Shown piece after piece: positions 13,253-26,012 of a stretch of 64,000 nucleotides of DNA. Every line of letters begins with the position of its first letter. Position 1 is the stretch's first letter. The stretch comes from Eutypa lata (lineage: Eukaryota > Ascomycota > Sordariomycetes > Xylariales > Diatrypaceae). Position numbers and translations under genes: made by a program. The notes beneath the pieces are model-generated. The model was not told the DNA's origin, made no database searches, and saw only the letters and a list, made by a program, of their open reading frames with translations. The DNA is taken from contig JAKULF010000006.1 of NCBI GenBank assembly GCA_022661535.1, forward strand, positions 2,723,001-2,787,000, given 5' to 3'.

Positions 13253-13436
13253 GTTTTCTCTTTTCTTTTGTTTTTGGTGTTTTGGTTCTTGATGAATATG
13301 TGATATAACAACATGTATGAGTTATATAGATAGATAGATGGTGGGTAAAAGACTATCTATGAGATGGAAAGGGTTTCCGATCATAAATACGCGTAATGGA
13401 GTGTGACCCCGCTAGCTCCTTGATATATAGAAACAG

Positions 13437-13462
<26 letters not shown>
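13437..13462. repeat. (AT)13 microsatellite in oxygenase promoter
   Basis: Thirteen perfect AT units, 185-210 bases upstream of the oxygenase ATG (minus strand). It could affect promoter melting; its length is probably variable. Confidence 0.9.
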
Positions 13463-13467
<5 letters not shown>

Positions 13468-16076
13468 ATCCCCCCTAATGTAAACTAAGTAGGTACTCCA
13501 CGATCCTGCATCGTGATGCCCGTCTGTTGGTCACGCGACACCGCCGCCTGCGTACGAAGACGGGTTACGGCGGCCGAGCACTGTCGTTTTCATGACCAAA
13601 GCCGTGCAGCGGAAGCCCCGATAACGCAGGTTTAGCGCTCGGCTTTTGCTCTATTCATTCGTTGATACGATTAAAGCGGTACGGTTGACGGAGAACTATT
13701 GTCCTGCTTCCGATGGCGCTCGAGTCAGGAACGTTCCCCGGGCTAGCGTTGCAAACTACGTTAAGGTTTGCATATCTGTCACTAGATGTCTGGTTAGGGT
13801 TCGATCTAGCAGTGATTGAAATATATACGTGTACATATGACTGTAGACCTGTAGACCCATGTAGTGATTAAGTGTTGCAGTGATGTTGGAACTTTCCCAG
13901 TCTACCTCAACCCCGGACCGGCCGGGGTCGCACTAATACAACCAAATTCACCGCACCTGCACCACTAGCGGTAATCCGTAGACCTAGAGCTAGCGTTTGA
14001 TTCCTGGATGTGACGTAGGTAGGTAATGAAGAGCGATGCTGTGTAATATGGTGTTGGTGATAGGTGGTGGGCACCCATACATACGATGTAGGAGCACTAT
14101 ACTTTTGCCGACCGATATGATACAAGATCGGCTGAAAGATTATCTTCTGAAATTATGTCCATCTAGGCGAGATGGCCCTTGCCGGCTCTATTACCTTCTC
14201 AAATTCTTAAAGATTATTATATCAATGGAAGTCTTTATAAGTTGAGCAGCACCGCCGCCCTATAAGACTGTAGCAGTCTTAAGGTGCTAAAACAGTACAG
14301 ACCTTAACTACCAGTTGAAGGTACCCGTATTTGTGCATCCAGATTGCGTGCGTTATCGGGTACGAAGCACAGCACCACTAATCTATAATGCTTGGCACAT
14401 TCAGGACCTGGAGGTGGAAGAAAATTACAAAAAAAAGAAAGGTAAAGAAAAAGAACTCAGGGTAAGCTTTTTAAGCTTAATTTATCTGCTTACATCTTTC
14501 ATTCTACGGGAGGGATACCGCGGGGAATAGGTGCCTCATAGGCGCTTAGAGCCAGGGGACCTGAAGTTGGGAGCTGCCAGTTGGTTGGCTGGCCTCAAAA
14601 AGCTTGAAGACCAGCAAGAAGGATAAAGCGCAGTAAGAAATTAATTTAAATTAAAGCACAGGAAAATCCTCAAATACTCTGCCAGGGCCTTTCACTCGGT
14701 ATATCTTCACTCTCTGGACATCTCAAACGCAAAGGCGGACCCCAAGATCCTCCCTCCGTCGAGGAGTCTCAGCCCCCTCACAACACTTATGATGTGAATT
14801 TCACCTGCGAATAATGACCCCATCTGCGTGAAGTGGCTCTTGTGTACTGACACGAAACTGTGCAGACCTTCCTGGTCCTGGACTTCGGGAGTCAAACAAA
14901 TCATCCCATCCTCCGATGTCTCAGACCCTGAGTGTCTACGCTGAGATGCTGCCGTGCACTACCTAGGTCAAGGACCTGGCCTGGTCCCCAGTCGGCGTCA
15001 TCTTGAGTTGGACATGTGAAGTGTTTTATCTCATTTCTTGATGCCTTTCAGTGTATTGTATCCCTTGCCAGCTCGGTTCACAGCCTAGGCCAGATGGTAT
15101 TACTAGTGATCTCTGCTCTTCCGAGGCTTATACCATGAGGGGGTATCTCTTCAATCGACGGGCCATTTCCTTTTGTCAACGCCCGGGGCTATAGCAGTGA
15201 TATGTAATCTGTGGGCAGATGGGATTCGGCTGACCCAACGCCGTACGGGTGAACGAATCAATGGCAGTGACGAGGTATGGATGCCGAGGTCTTATATATT
15301 TTGTACTGTAGAAATTTAGCGACGTCTCTATTGTTATTTACGATGATCCTGCTGCAGGCAAGATGCGAGGTTTGTCGGAATGATCTGAGAGCTGACTGAT
15401 TATAGAATCAATGTCGATATAGGCAACGTGACGTTCAACAAGTACTTCTAGTTGCCGTACTCAAACCTAAGGTTATAATCAAAGAGGTGTGAGAAGAACA
15501 ATCCGAGTGATTGACTTTCAGTATCTGTTTCGTGAGCGAATTGGAACGGTTCTTAGGAGGGGAGAAGCTTAAGGTCATTATGGCGAGTGCGAAATAGTTA
15601 AGCTGTGAGGATATCTCGTTATTGATTTTCAAATAAACTTGATAGTTTGAGTGTCTCCTCTATGAAGTTGTTGGACGTGTTCATGGGAGCTGGTGATAGA
15701 CCATCAGAACAAGCAGGACCAAAGAAGAGAAGCAATTCCAAAGAAACCAATAGCTGAGACTTTTGACGATCTAGGAGATTTCATATGATTGCAGCAATAA
15801 TAACTACCTAGATGCTACTAGTGAACCCCAATTAATCTAGGTCCTAGCAAGCGGTTGATTAAGACCAGAAGACCAGAACAACCAGCCAGCCACATGCAGT
15901 AATATTACGAAGCCTTCATATCAGCCACGGCAATCATTCAAGCTAGAACCCATAAGCACACGAATACTCTCGAAAGTTCATGGTACAACATCCCACACAC
16001 GAGCTACATCTTCTTGACCGTTTTCACTGGCATGACCCACAGCATTGAGAGAAACGATCCGTGGGGGCGGGAAGAG

Positions 16077-16099
16077 GTGTGTGTGTGTGTGTGTGTGTG
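16077..16099. repeat. (GT)n microsatellite
   Basis: Eleven GT units in gene-free DNA. No functional context seen. Confidence 0.9.
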
Positions 16100-17167
16100 A
16101 GATCGGTAGCTCTTCAAACCACAGAATTAGGAACAACGATTACGGTACTTGACTGGCCTGTGAAAAGCGACGCATGCATCTCATTCGTTCCCAGGCTGTC
16201 AGGAAATTAGATTTGTTTTCCGGGATTAGGAGGCAAACCCGAGCTTGGCACGTTGTCTCCCACCCCCCATCCCCTAGTCAAGGAGTCTACCGACTTGCTG
16301 CACCACCTAAGCAATGCTTCTTCAATTTCGGATGATAATCTACCACGTAGCAGAGTATGTATCCACCTCTAAATATTACATATGGCCGAGAGTATTCCCG
16401 GGTTAAATACACAGTCACTGTCTTCAAGAGTCAACAGAGCGGAAGAAAGAAAAAAAAGGGGGCGACAAATGTAGCCAAAACTCAATATCCTCGGAACCAT
16501 AGACGAACACCTAGATACAGAGCTGTCTCTAGGTCTAGGCCTGGAGATAACGCTTCCATTGTTGCATTCAGAAATCCAAATGTGACATCCATGGAACGTT
16601 GGGACGGTGAGAGCCGTCATTCGGTAGCTAGAGGCTACATTGTAAGTCCTCCAGGTTCCGCCGGACAGTCGCGCTTTTTCACGTAAGACATCTCGCAGGG
16701 AGGTAAGACGGCGGCAGCAGAAGAGGGGACACCCACACCGCTGCTTCTCCTCGAGGAAAAGAGAAAGGAGACCGGGAATACGAGTGAAATGCAAGTAACC
16801 TACAGCAGCTCACGGTTAACCGGCTGCTACTAGACATGTTATCGAATAGCCAACCAATTCTCCATATGCAGCAGTCCTTGAAAGAAAAATACATATTTTT
16901 TTCAGGGAATCCCTCCGCCAAAAGCGGACCATTGATCTGACCGGACTGTAAGGACATTCCATCGGTGGCCTCCGTGGCGATCCAGCAGATCGTACCGGTA
17001 CGTGGTCCTCCACCGATGCAACAGTACTCGTCCAGTGACAGCGGGAACCGCGTCGTCCTCAAGGTAAGTCCCATGTGCCCAGCATGCAACCCTCAAGGAT
17101 AGGGAAGAATGGGCGGGCTTCCTCTAAGGGGGAACCGCATCCGTACAGCCTGGCCCAGCCTAGCCCA

Positions 17168-17182
17168 GGGGGGGGGGGGGGG
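17168..17182 (+). repeat. G15 homopolymer
   Basis: Uninterrupted run of 15 G in gene-free DNA; the true length is uncertain because such runs are error-prone in sequencing. Confidence 0.8.
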
Positions 17183-19040
17183 AGGATCCAACGAGGGAAC
17201 AAAATACGTCCTGGATGGAAACTCCGTGCGAGAAGACGAGACAACGCGGTCAGATGAGATGTATTCCTGCTAATTTTCCACTACTCCTCCCACGTCATCC
17301 CAGCTTAGACCAGGTAGGCAGGTTCGCGTACATACATACATACATACATGCCTTGGCTCGATGTGAAGCCCAAAGGTATTAAGTAGACCTGGATAGGTTA
17401 GTAGTAGTAGGGGGGGGGGAGAGGTCGGGCTCGACCGCTCCATCCCCTCCCTATCTTGCCACTTCGTCGACTTCCGGTCCAGTCAGTCGGTCAGTCATTC
17501 AGTGGCTCCTCGGGCTCCTCCTCTCAACAGGATCGTCGGTCGATGTTTCCCGGCACTACCTGAAACCCCCCCACTGATGCGTGAACAGTTGGCCATCGTC
17601 CATGGTAGGCACGATGCCCCTTTAGCATAGTATCATCTAGTAGGCCCCCCTTCGATCCATTGGCGCGTCCCAAAAAAAATAGCTCATCATGCATCTCCTG
17701 CCTGATCATTCTTGAGATCGCCGCTTACCACAGACGGATAGACGGACGGACTGACGGGCGGGCAGGCAGGCAGATAGGCGGTGATGGGTGGCTATGTTGA
17801 GATGCAGCGTGCAGCAGTCCAGACGGAATAGGAAGAGGAAATCAGAAAGTTCGCCTTCGTCTCCCGCGTTAGGCGAGGGCTATGGAGCCCTAAACCCAAG
17901 GAATTTTGTCATGGTTAATTTACTTGTTGCTATTAGCTTTGCTAAACTATGGATACTTTTTCTTTCGCAAGTTGGGAAGCCATGGGATAGGTAGATATAA
18001 TGAGTCAACTTTGAAACAAGAGGGAAAGCCAAATCCAACCATACGTAAGTAAGTAGGGTAGACCAGACCGTATGGTGCCTTGGGTGTATATATCGATTCG
18101 GAATCATAGTAGCTAGCTCCCTAAGTAGTTCGGGCGGAAACGCCGACAGCGTAGGAAGAGTGCTTACTGAGGTTTCGTCCAGACTGTACGACAACCTATT
18201 TCATCTCGCCCAGCCTTCTCTCGATTTCGATATCTCTCTATAGACTCTATATGGATTTTGCGACTATGGAATAATTCAACTCCGACTACTTCGTTACTCG
18301 TCGTCACGGGGAGACGATGTGATTGGGCGAAGTGCTATATACTTACACAACATAGCTCTAGACCATGTGAGTGGTAGTAGGGAGGCTTACTAACTCTATA
18401 TGCATGAATAGTGGGTTAAAGGGGGCTGTTCGGATAGGGTTTTTGAGGCCTTTTATTTCTAGGTGCTGCAATTATGCGGGATATGCTTAGAATGAGGGCC
18501 AATAACTGCTCATCCATTTGTCCAGAGTCTCACTTTTACTTACTAATTCCGAGTGTAAATTACAAACCTCAACCCAGAGTCTAAGGTTCAAGGCTGCTAT
18601 GTAGGACTGCAGCCTTGTAATAAAATGACGTAATTGATGACTGAAGGTATTGCGAATTTGTAAATCTCCCTAATACGTAGTGACTACTTAAATACCTAGG
18701 TAGGTTACTATCCAGTCGCTAAAAGTAGGGTAGGGTTATAGCTATAGACTGGTGGGATAAGATAAGGCACTGTATGAGGAATCTATATTTATATATATAA
18801 ACGTGTAGATCAGGTGTCCATGAAGAGTGAATTGATTTCACATTGATTATGGTGACGATGATGATGATGATGAATATTATTTTCTAGAAACGGAACTGCC
18901 GGAATACCGGAATGCCGAGGCATCCCGCTTTTCGCGTGAACCCCGATTGATTACTCCCGATGACCCGACCGAAGCCGATGGTTTGAGAGGAGCAAGCAAA
19001 ACAAACCCCGAGCGATATCGGACCACGGCGGCTCAACTTT

Positions 19041-21170
19041 CTAGGTTATCATAGGATCGGAGAATACAAGACGCTCAATGATACGGGCTTCGGCGTCGAA
19101 GCTCGATCCCTTCGTTGCCCATTTTCGTAATTTGGAGAGAACCATGCCCTGGATCTGGTGCATGCCATTGGGGACGAGATGACGCAAGGCGACGCAGCTG
19201 TCTGCCATCCACAGCAAGACGAGGCATGCCATACAACTTTGCGAGAACGACCACAGATAGGGCGAGCGTTTGTCAATCATGTCGACCGCGTTATAAAGAT
19301 AGTTTAGGCAAGAGTCCAAGCAGATCTTGCACATTTCCATAATGACGGGCGGCGGTTCGCCGTACTGATCCCCGTACTGATCCGAAGGTCCTGCTGGTGA
19401 CATGGGTGATGCCGATTCCCGGTGCCGTGATATTGTCTGGAGAACATAGGGTCTATGTATTATATGTCTTGCGGCATAATAACGAATCCGTAGCACACGT
19501 AGACGATCATTCGGTAAAGCCGTTGCGCCTTTCGATGGCCGCAAAGGTTCAGGAATAGAGTTGTACCATTCCTCTAGTTGTCTATTCAACTCGGAGCTAA
19601 GCGTTTGTAGTTTCTGAAGTCCAAGGCCCTGCCAGATGTTGGTTGGATCCGCCGGCCGTGACAAGTTTGTCTGAGGGATGGGACCATAGAGGGAGAAATG
19701 TATTCGATTCAGGAGTCTCCTGATCGCATGCTCGGCAATAGAACATATCGTGTTTTCATCATCGCTTGGTCCAGTGCTATGTGGTAAAGGCATCTTGTCC
19801 CCTAATGGCTCTATTCCACTTCTTTGGACATCCAGCTCTGCCACTCGGTCACTAAATGAACTTAGTACTTGGATACTATAAACACAATGAGAGTAGGTAA
19901 CCCAAGATAGCTTACCATTCAAGCATGAAACACTGCCAAAACACGCGCACTTCGGTGTCTTCAAACTCGGGATGATAATGTTGGCGCTCTCGACTATTAA
20001 GCGTCAGTGACCCCTCACACTTTCAAGGCCTCGAACTTACCTTTCCACCAGGTTCAGAAATATGCGTGAACCGAAATGTGCCATTTTCCAGCTCTGGAGA
20101 GGTCTTCCGAGGTGGGAGAAATACGAAGCAGCGAGCAATAGAGCTTGACAAATGGCTATATTTGGCCGAGAACCCCAAATGGTATGGTGAAGAATGGTGC
20201 GAAGCGCCGGTTGAAAGTATTCAAGGCCGATGCCCTCGCTAGCCTCCGTGTCTTCTGAGTGCATGCAGACGGTGCCGAGAGCATATACGCAGAAGCAGAT
20301 TGCTGTGGTTATCTCGTCCATTACTTGGGCTTGTACAAGTCTATCCTGCCACAAGCGAAAGGACTGCGGTGTAAATAATGGCTGATGAGGGTGGACATGC
20401 TGAAAGTAGTTCATAGCTAAAACGTCTAAAACATCCGGCTCAAGTGATGGCCAAACTTGCGTTGCATCGTGAACATTGCTAAGAACCCCGGGCAAAGGGA
20501 GAGTCTCTTCTAGCTGGAAGAAGAAGTCCCTAGGATAGTCACCGAGTAGGCGGCGTGCCCTAGGCAAAGCAAGCAAGGTGCTCGCAATTGTAGCATGGTC
20601 TTTCGGAATTAAAAACTGGGTTGAATCAACTTCAGTAGCTCCGATCGTAGTTGTAGATTGTAGATAATCTGATTGCTGCGGTAGTCCAGAAAAGTAATCG
20701 GATTGACCGCGTAATGATGCAATCCTAGGGGAGGAGGCGTTGCCAAGAAGGTTAAGCTGTTGGCTCTGCTGTTCCAGCATTGATTCTATTCGCGCAAGCC
20801 GGTCGACTACGGCGCTCGGGCTTGAATCCTCAACTCTATATCCGATGGTGATTAGTATTATAAATCGAGTTATAGAAACTTTGTACCGTAATATACCTGT
20901 TAGCCGAGAGTTCTTGGTAGAAACAATCGGCGTTGGACTCCTTGCAAGTGGAGCAAGGCCTGTTGCCGTCACATCTTCGTTTTCTGTGCCTGTCCTTTTC
21001 TGAGTAAAAAAAAAAAAAGAAGATCCTCGGTTCAGCTAGACATAACAATGACTTACCTGCAGAAGTCGCAGGCGAGTATTGCACCTGACCGCGGTGTTAG
21101 TAAGACCTACATACCTAAGGTTATAAGGTAAGAGGGAATATAAACACCCACGTTTCCTCGTATAGTTCAT
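19041..21170 (-). CDS. Zn2Cys6 transcription factor with fungal MHR domain
   Basis: Nuclear fungal-type regulator. Six exons (minus): 21170-21152, 21084-21057, 20989-20897, 20835-20041, 19993-19916 and 19875-19041; they sum to 615 residues in frame. The binuclear zinc cluster has its six cysteines at residues 12, 15, 22, 28, 31 and 38 (C-X2-C-X6-C-X5-C-X2-C-X6-C) and is spread over exons 2 and 3. The tiny first exon MNYTRKR was chosen because the following 67-nt intron has a TACTAAC branch site and restores the frame. In intron 2 the acceptor is GGACAG rather than the earlier ACTCAG, since only that gives six residues between Cys 2 and 3. A coiled-coil-like linker (RLARIESMLEQQSQQLNLL) follows, then the fungal-specific middle homology region (PHQPLFTPQSF, SYFSHLGRP, RVFWQCFMLE). 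It is divergent from the sugar transporter at 24.1 kb, so control of sugar uptake is a reasonable guess, not shown. Confidence 0.9.
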
Positions 21171-22761
21171 CCGGTCAGTCAGAAGGATGAATAGAGGGCT
21201 CAGCAACTAACTTGGCTAGCCACTCTATACCAATAGCTTATCTACGTGCCGTACCTAATAAAACAAAAGTCCTAAAAATCCTTTTGGAGTATCTTTTTAG
21301 GCGCGCAGTCCGGACTGATAACGACCACAACCAGAACACCTGTTTTTCAAGTCCGTACTTGTATATAGAGCGCAGAGAATGTAATAAGGGGTTGTTGCAT
21401 CGCCACCGTTCCAAGCTTGTTCCTCAACTGATTTTGAGTAGGTAACAGCACATGAGCTGTATTGCGAATAGCTCTAGCCATTTTGGATGGTTTCGTCTCG
21501 GTGTGAGTTGGAAGCGGTTTTCGTCGTTGGTACATATTATTATGGTCTGGCTGGGAGACAGACAGCTGACGAACAGCATGGCATGCCGGCATGCACAGCT
21601 CTTTTGCATAAACGAATAGACGAATGGCAAGGGAATGGGCGCCTGGTTCTCACTGTGGGGGGTAGGTAACAGTGCAGTTGTCCCAATCTGCGAAGCATCC
21701 TTGTCAGGTTGTGTGTGGTGTGGGATGATCTACAACTGAACTTGGTCACTTTTTTGAGGCTGATGAGTCTTGGTATGTACGAATATCAGTGTGGTGGAAA
21801 GGCGCCATTGACAGTCAGTAAAGAATATTTATTTAAAATAAAATAAAAAGCTAAAAGGCGTCATTACCAAGCACTTTGCTTACCAAAGTCCAATGAACTT
21901 CCAGGTTCTATAAGTAATAAGTTTGATGATGTTATTACCTTACCTACATGCTTAATATAAACCTCAAGTGTTAGATAACGGAGCACATGCAATTCTAGTA
22001 ACTCTGTATTGAGTTGGTAACTACCTAAACGTACATATGAAATATCCTACATACAGTTAGTACTTCGTCTAAATTTGGTTAAGGAGCCAAGGTAGGGAGC
22101 CCGACAGGGAGCACTGATGTCGCTATCTAAACCTCGGGAGCGGTTGATAAGACTTGGCTGCCACCGTTCGAAGTAAGTACCGTACCTATTAGTTATAGTG
22201 GTCTTAGCTAAGATTTAAGCCCCTAAGTTAAACTTGTTGGTAACTACATGTAGAATGAAATCTGGCAAAATGTCCACTGTTAGGTATAGGAAAACAACTT
22301 CTAATACCCAACTTGAGCTGTTGGAGAAAAGAAAGATACGGTCTAATTACGACTCCGTGTCTTCAATAACTAATCATCATTAGATATTACGTTTGTTTCC
22401 CTTACTGATCTACGAAAATGGAGTCACTGTTACTCTTACGTAGTATTGCAGCTATGAAGGGCCACTTAATTGCATACCGCCAATCTTTCCTATAACAGCT
22501 GCATTAAACGATATTAGGTAGATAGCAGCTAAACCCAAGTACTGAAGACCTTCGGTAACTGTTGCTCAGAACAGGTAACTAATGCGCCACACCACAGGTC
22601 GCGAGATAGTAGGTAGGTAAGTAAGTATTTTACCCCCTGCTTCATCAGCTAATCTCGCATTGTTAATCTATCACCATACCCTGTTACCTACATACTTATC
22701 ATCACGGCCGAGTATGACCACGGAACACTTATGGAACATTCCAAACCCACCCACACCCACA

Positions 22762-22768
<7 letters not shown>

Positions 22769-22815
<47 letters not shown>

Positions 22816-22833
22816 TACACATACACATACACA
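22769..22833 (+). repeat. (CA)n and (CATACA)n microsatellite
   Basis: A CA run to about 22810 passes into three CATACA units. Non-coding; the open frame across it is only repeat. Confidence 0.9.
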
Positions 22834-23850
22834 TCACATTACACGCTATATGTTACCGCGCATACGACATAAGATGGAAGCCTACATGAGGTAGTTGGAG
22901 AGAGCTATGTAATAACTAAGGTAGCTTACAATGCTACCCACCACACGCGATGGACGTTGCCAAGCTTGCAGCACATGTAAGTATGTATTACACAGTATAA
23001 GCCATGGCGTCATTCAGCCCTACCCGCGATTATGGGACCTAAGACCTGCAGAAGTTCGACTAGCTAAGTAGGTAGGTAGGCAGGTAGGTCGTCATTGCTT
23101 TAGTAAGGTCATACAGATCATATCACATTACGATGTTGTTGTATGAATGTCCTACAATGCCCTCTCGGAAGACCCTCCTCTTAAGCCCCTAATATCCGAT
23201 CCAAGCGCTGCTCTCAGAAAGGTCATACATATATCTCTGACACATGAATCCAGCATGCGCTATTCCTGCACTTTTGCTAGTGTGGTTTAACAGATATCAT
23301 TCATATATACCATACCATGTTACCTCCATGCCGTGTTCTTGGTGAACTAACAGCAGCAGGCCGGCGCCGAGCGGCACTATCCAGACCTGTGGATATCCAC
23401 TCATATAGTGTGGTGTCCTTCCCTTTTTCTCTCCCCTATCATACTACGGGGCTAGCAACACACTATAGTAGAATAATGTCATGTGGATTAAAAGTTTGTG
23501 GGGGCTGAGTAATCTTTCTCTCTGTCTTCTATAGAAAACACGCCTGAGCTATTATCAGGACACCAAAAGACGACGATGATCTTGGTTTTGGCCGTTTTTT
23601 TTTTCTGGTTTTGCCTCAAGTGTCCTAATTTAAGAGCTTCAAGTCGGCGTGGGCCCGGCAGTTTTGAAGTCAGCAATCGACGATGTGGATTCTCTCGAGG
23701 GGCCGTAATGGGCTTGTTGCATATTTGGCGTAGCAGCCAGACTGTCTTGGCCTTATTAAATAATAGGTGCTAGACATGAGAACTACGGAGGGTAGTAGAC
23801 GAGGCGGTGGCGGTCTCGAGAGGCTGTCCCGCTCTCAGTCTACGATGGAG

Positions 23851-23858
23851 TATATAAG
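23851..23858 (+). promoter_or_regulatory. TATA box of the sugar transporter gene
   Basis: TATATAAG lies about 220 bases before the transporter ATG at 24078, just downstream of the CGG-N3-CGG element at 23805-23813. Assigned by position only. Confidence 0.45.
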
Positions 23859-24077
23859 ACTAAGAAGAGACGTATAAGACGGTCATAAGACACCACCTTT
23901 AAATTTCTCTCGCTATCATCCCAAGCATACCTCCCGTCTCGGCATTAAGCTTTGCGTCATCCTACGAGCCTCGATACGAGCACTCCTTCTCTTCCTATTT
24001 GTTCTCGACACCCGTAGGATCATCGCCAGCCTCACGTTACATTGCCACTAGTTATTCCATCCATCCATCCTGCAACG

Positions 24078-26012
24078 ATGTTCGGCTTCCAGCAACCAAA
24101 AGGCAAATGGCAGTTGGCCTTTCTAGCAACCGCTAATTCCCGTGGGCATATATCTCTTACCGCCTTTTACCCCTTACTCTTTTTTTCTTTTGGGTGACGG
24201 AGCCCTCCGATACTGACTCTTGGACAGTGTCTATGGCACATTTTGGATATGATCAGGTCTTTCTAGAACCCCTCTGTCTTGCTTCCGCGTTCCGGTCAGC
24301 TTACCATTCAATGCAAGGCTATATTTGCGGGCGCTCTTATCTCGTCGGACTTTCTCGAGGCGTTCCCTGAGACCAAGAACCCGAACATATCCGGGATTAC
24401 TTCCAGTTGCTTTTCGGTCTGCTCTATCTATCTTGCAAACTCCCTTTACTTCCGTGTTTCATCAGGGCTAACGTCAAGGTTTTTCAGGTCGGAGCCTTCT
24501 TCGGGTGCGTTGCAGCCTTTATTCTAGGTGACAGGCTTGGCCGCAAGAATTCGGTTTGGGCTGGGCTGGCGTTCAACGTTACTGGTGCTGTCTTGCAGAT
24601 AGCGGCATTTAACCTGCCGCAGCTAATAGTAGGACGTCTGGTAAATGGCTTTGGCATGGGTGTAATCTCATCCACCTGTCCTGTCTATGTCGCCGAATGC
24701 TCCCCTTCCCGCTTGAGAGGCAAGTTAGTAGTGTTAGGCTCACTATGCGTAACCGTGGGTGTCTGCGTTGCTAGCTGGATCAACTTTGCGCTGTTCAATA
24801 AAATCGGTCCCTTCCAGTGGCGGTTCCCCCTGGCGCTCCAGCTGATCTTCCCCGTCCTCGTCATTCTGCTATTGCCCCTAGCTGTAGAGTCTCCCCGATG
24901 GCTCATATTGAGAGGAAAGCTTGAAGCGGCGCGCTTATCGCTCGCGAGGCTGCGAGGAATAGAACATAATCTAGCAGATAAGGATTTGAACGACGACCTA
25001 AAGTCCATCCAGAAGTCGCTACAAGAGGAGCGGGAGGCTCAAGTACCCATCACGGATGTCTTCCTCCTTAGAGACTCTACACAAGACTTTCGTAGGCTCA
25101 TCCTCAGGCAAGTGCTCTTAATCAGGGATTGAGCAAATATACCAGTGCTAATACCGAGTAGCTGCGGGACTCAACTTATGCAGCAATTTACCGGAGTCAA
25201 TGCTCTCGGCTACTATTTACCGACTCTTCTGATCCAGTCCGTAGGGGTATCGAACACTCAGGCAAGACTGCTAACCGCTACAAACTCCGTGGTGTATCTT
25301 GCAGCGGCTTTCTGCTGCCTCATTATAGTGGACCTAGTTGGAAGACGGAAGTAAGGGATTTATTTATGATTGCCGTATTAGACTACTCGCTGACTTTCCT
25401 TAGGCTCATGATATATGGCTCGGTCACGACTGGTATCTGTTACCTGATTGCCGCGGTGACTCTGAAAGTAGCAGATAACCACCCAGAGCGGAAATCCACT
25501 TTGAGTATAGTCACGGTTTCGATGTTCTTTCTCTACTACTTCTGCTATGGGACCAGCTTCGCCAAGGTTCCGTGGGTGTACAACTCCGAGATTAACAGTC
25601 TCGGGTGGAGAGCCAGAGGGTCTGCGGCCGCAACTGCAACGAATTGGCTCGGGGGCTTCGTCACAGTTCAGTTTACCAAGGCCGGAGTCGATAACCTAGG
25701 ATGGGGATTCTACCTCTGTAAGCATTCCCAATCTCGCCTCTTGCGGTGGCGAAACACTTTCCGACTAGATACTGATATTTTATAGTGTTTTCGTGCTTCT
25801 GCTGGTCTTACCTTCCTATCATTTATCTGTTCTATCCCGAGACGTCTCGTAGAACATTGGAGGACATGGATGAGATCTTCAGGAGGCACAAAGGCCTCTT
25901 CGTTTTCAGAAACCACATACTCACTCAACGGCGGCGGCCACAGTTCCTGTTAGAGGCTGAGCAACGGCGTATCGAGGAGGCTACTGCTTCTGCTGCCGTT
26001 AGTTCAAGTTAA
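24078..26012 (+). CDS. MFS sugar transporter (SP family, lactose/hexose permease-like)
   Basis: Plasma-membrane proton/sugar symporter of the major facilitator superfamily. Seven exons: 24078-24141, 24228-24256, 24318-24416, 24488-25107, 25162-25350, 25404-25717 and 25786-26012; total 513 residues in frame, normal for the family. Signatures in order: FGYDQ after TM1, GDRLGRK between TM2 and 3, GRLVNGFGMGV, PVYVAECSPSRLRGKLV, ESPRWLILRGK before the central loop, CGTQLMQQFTGVNALGYYLP in TM7, DLVGRRK, and the C-terminal YPETSRRTLEDMDEIF. Exon 4 ends at an AG followed by GCAAGT, so intron 4 (25108-25161) appears to be a GC-AG intron; no GT donor keeps the frame. Splice sites of the first two introns are weak and less certain. 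It is the likely target of the divergent Zn2Cys6 regulator. Substrate not determined. Confidence 0.9.

Larger units (their letters stand above)
13253..19040. other. 5.8-kb gene-free stretch with microsatellites
   Basis: No gene could be supported on either strand. Frames of 60-140 codons at 14707-14904, 16357-17096 and 17880-18194 mostly overlap on both strands or lack ATG. Simple-sequence tracts: (AT)13 at 13437-13462, (GT)n at 16077-16099, a 15-base G run at 17168-17182, (CATA)n at 17331-17350 and a GATGAT run near 18851-18870. TAGGTAGG-type motifs are frequent. It may hold degenerate transposon remnants, but no terminal repeats or transposase motifs were recognised. Confidence 0.45.
21171..24077. 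other. 2.9-kb divergent intergenic region between regulator and transporter
   Basis: No gene supported. It holds the promoters of both flanking genes, a long CA microsatellite (22769-22833) and several TAGGTAGG motifs (for example 22607-22620 and 23070-23088). CGG triplets that could serve zinc-cluster proteins occur as CGG-N3-CGG at 23805-23813 and CGG-N2-CCG at 23362-23369; both are only candidates. Confidence 0.5.

Noticed and set aside
13796..13812. GGTTCGATC resembling a tRNA B box
   Set aside because: No matching A box, acceptor stem or cloverleaf could be folded around it.
24417..24487. Reading the transporter through this segment as coding (frame starting at 24407)
   Set aside because: It would put a non-conserved stretch before VGAFFGC in the wrong frame relative to the upstream exon; treating it as a 71-nt intron joins both conserved parts in frame.
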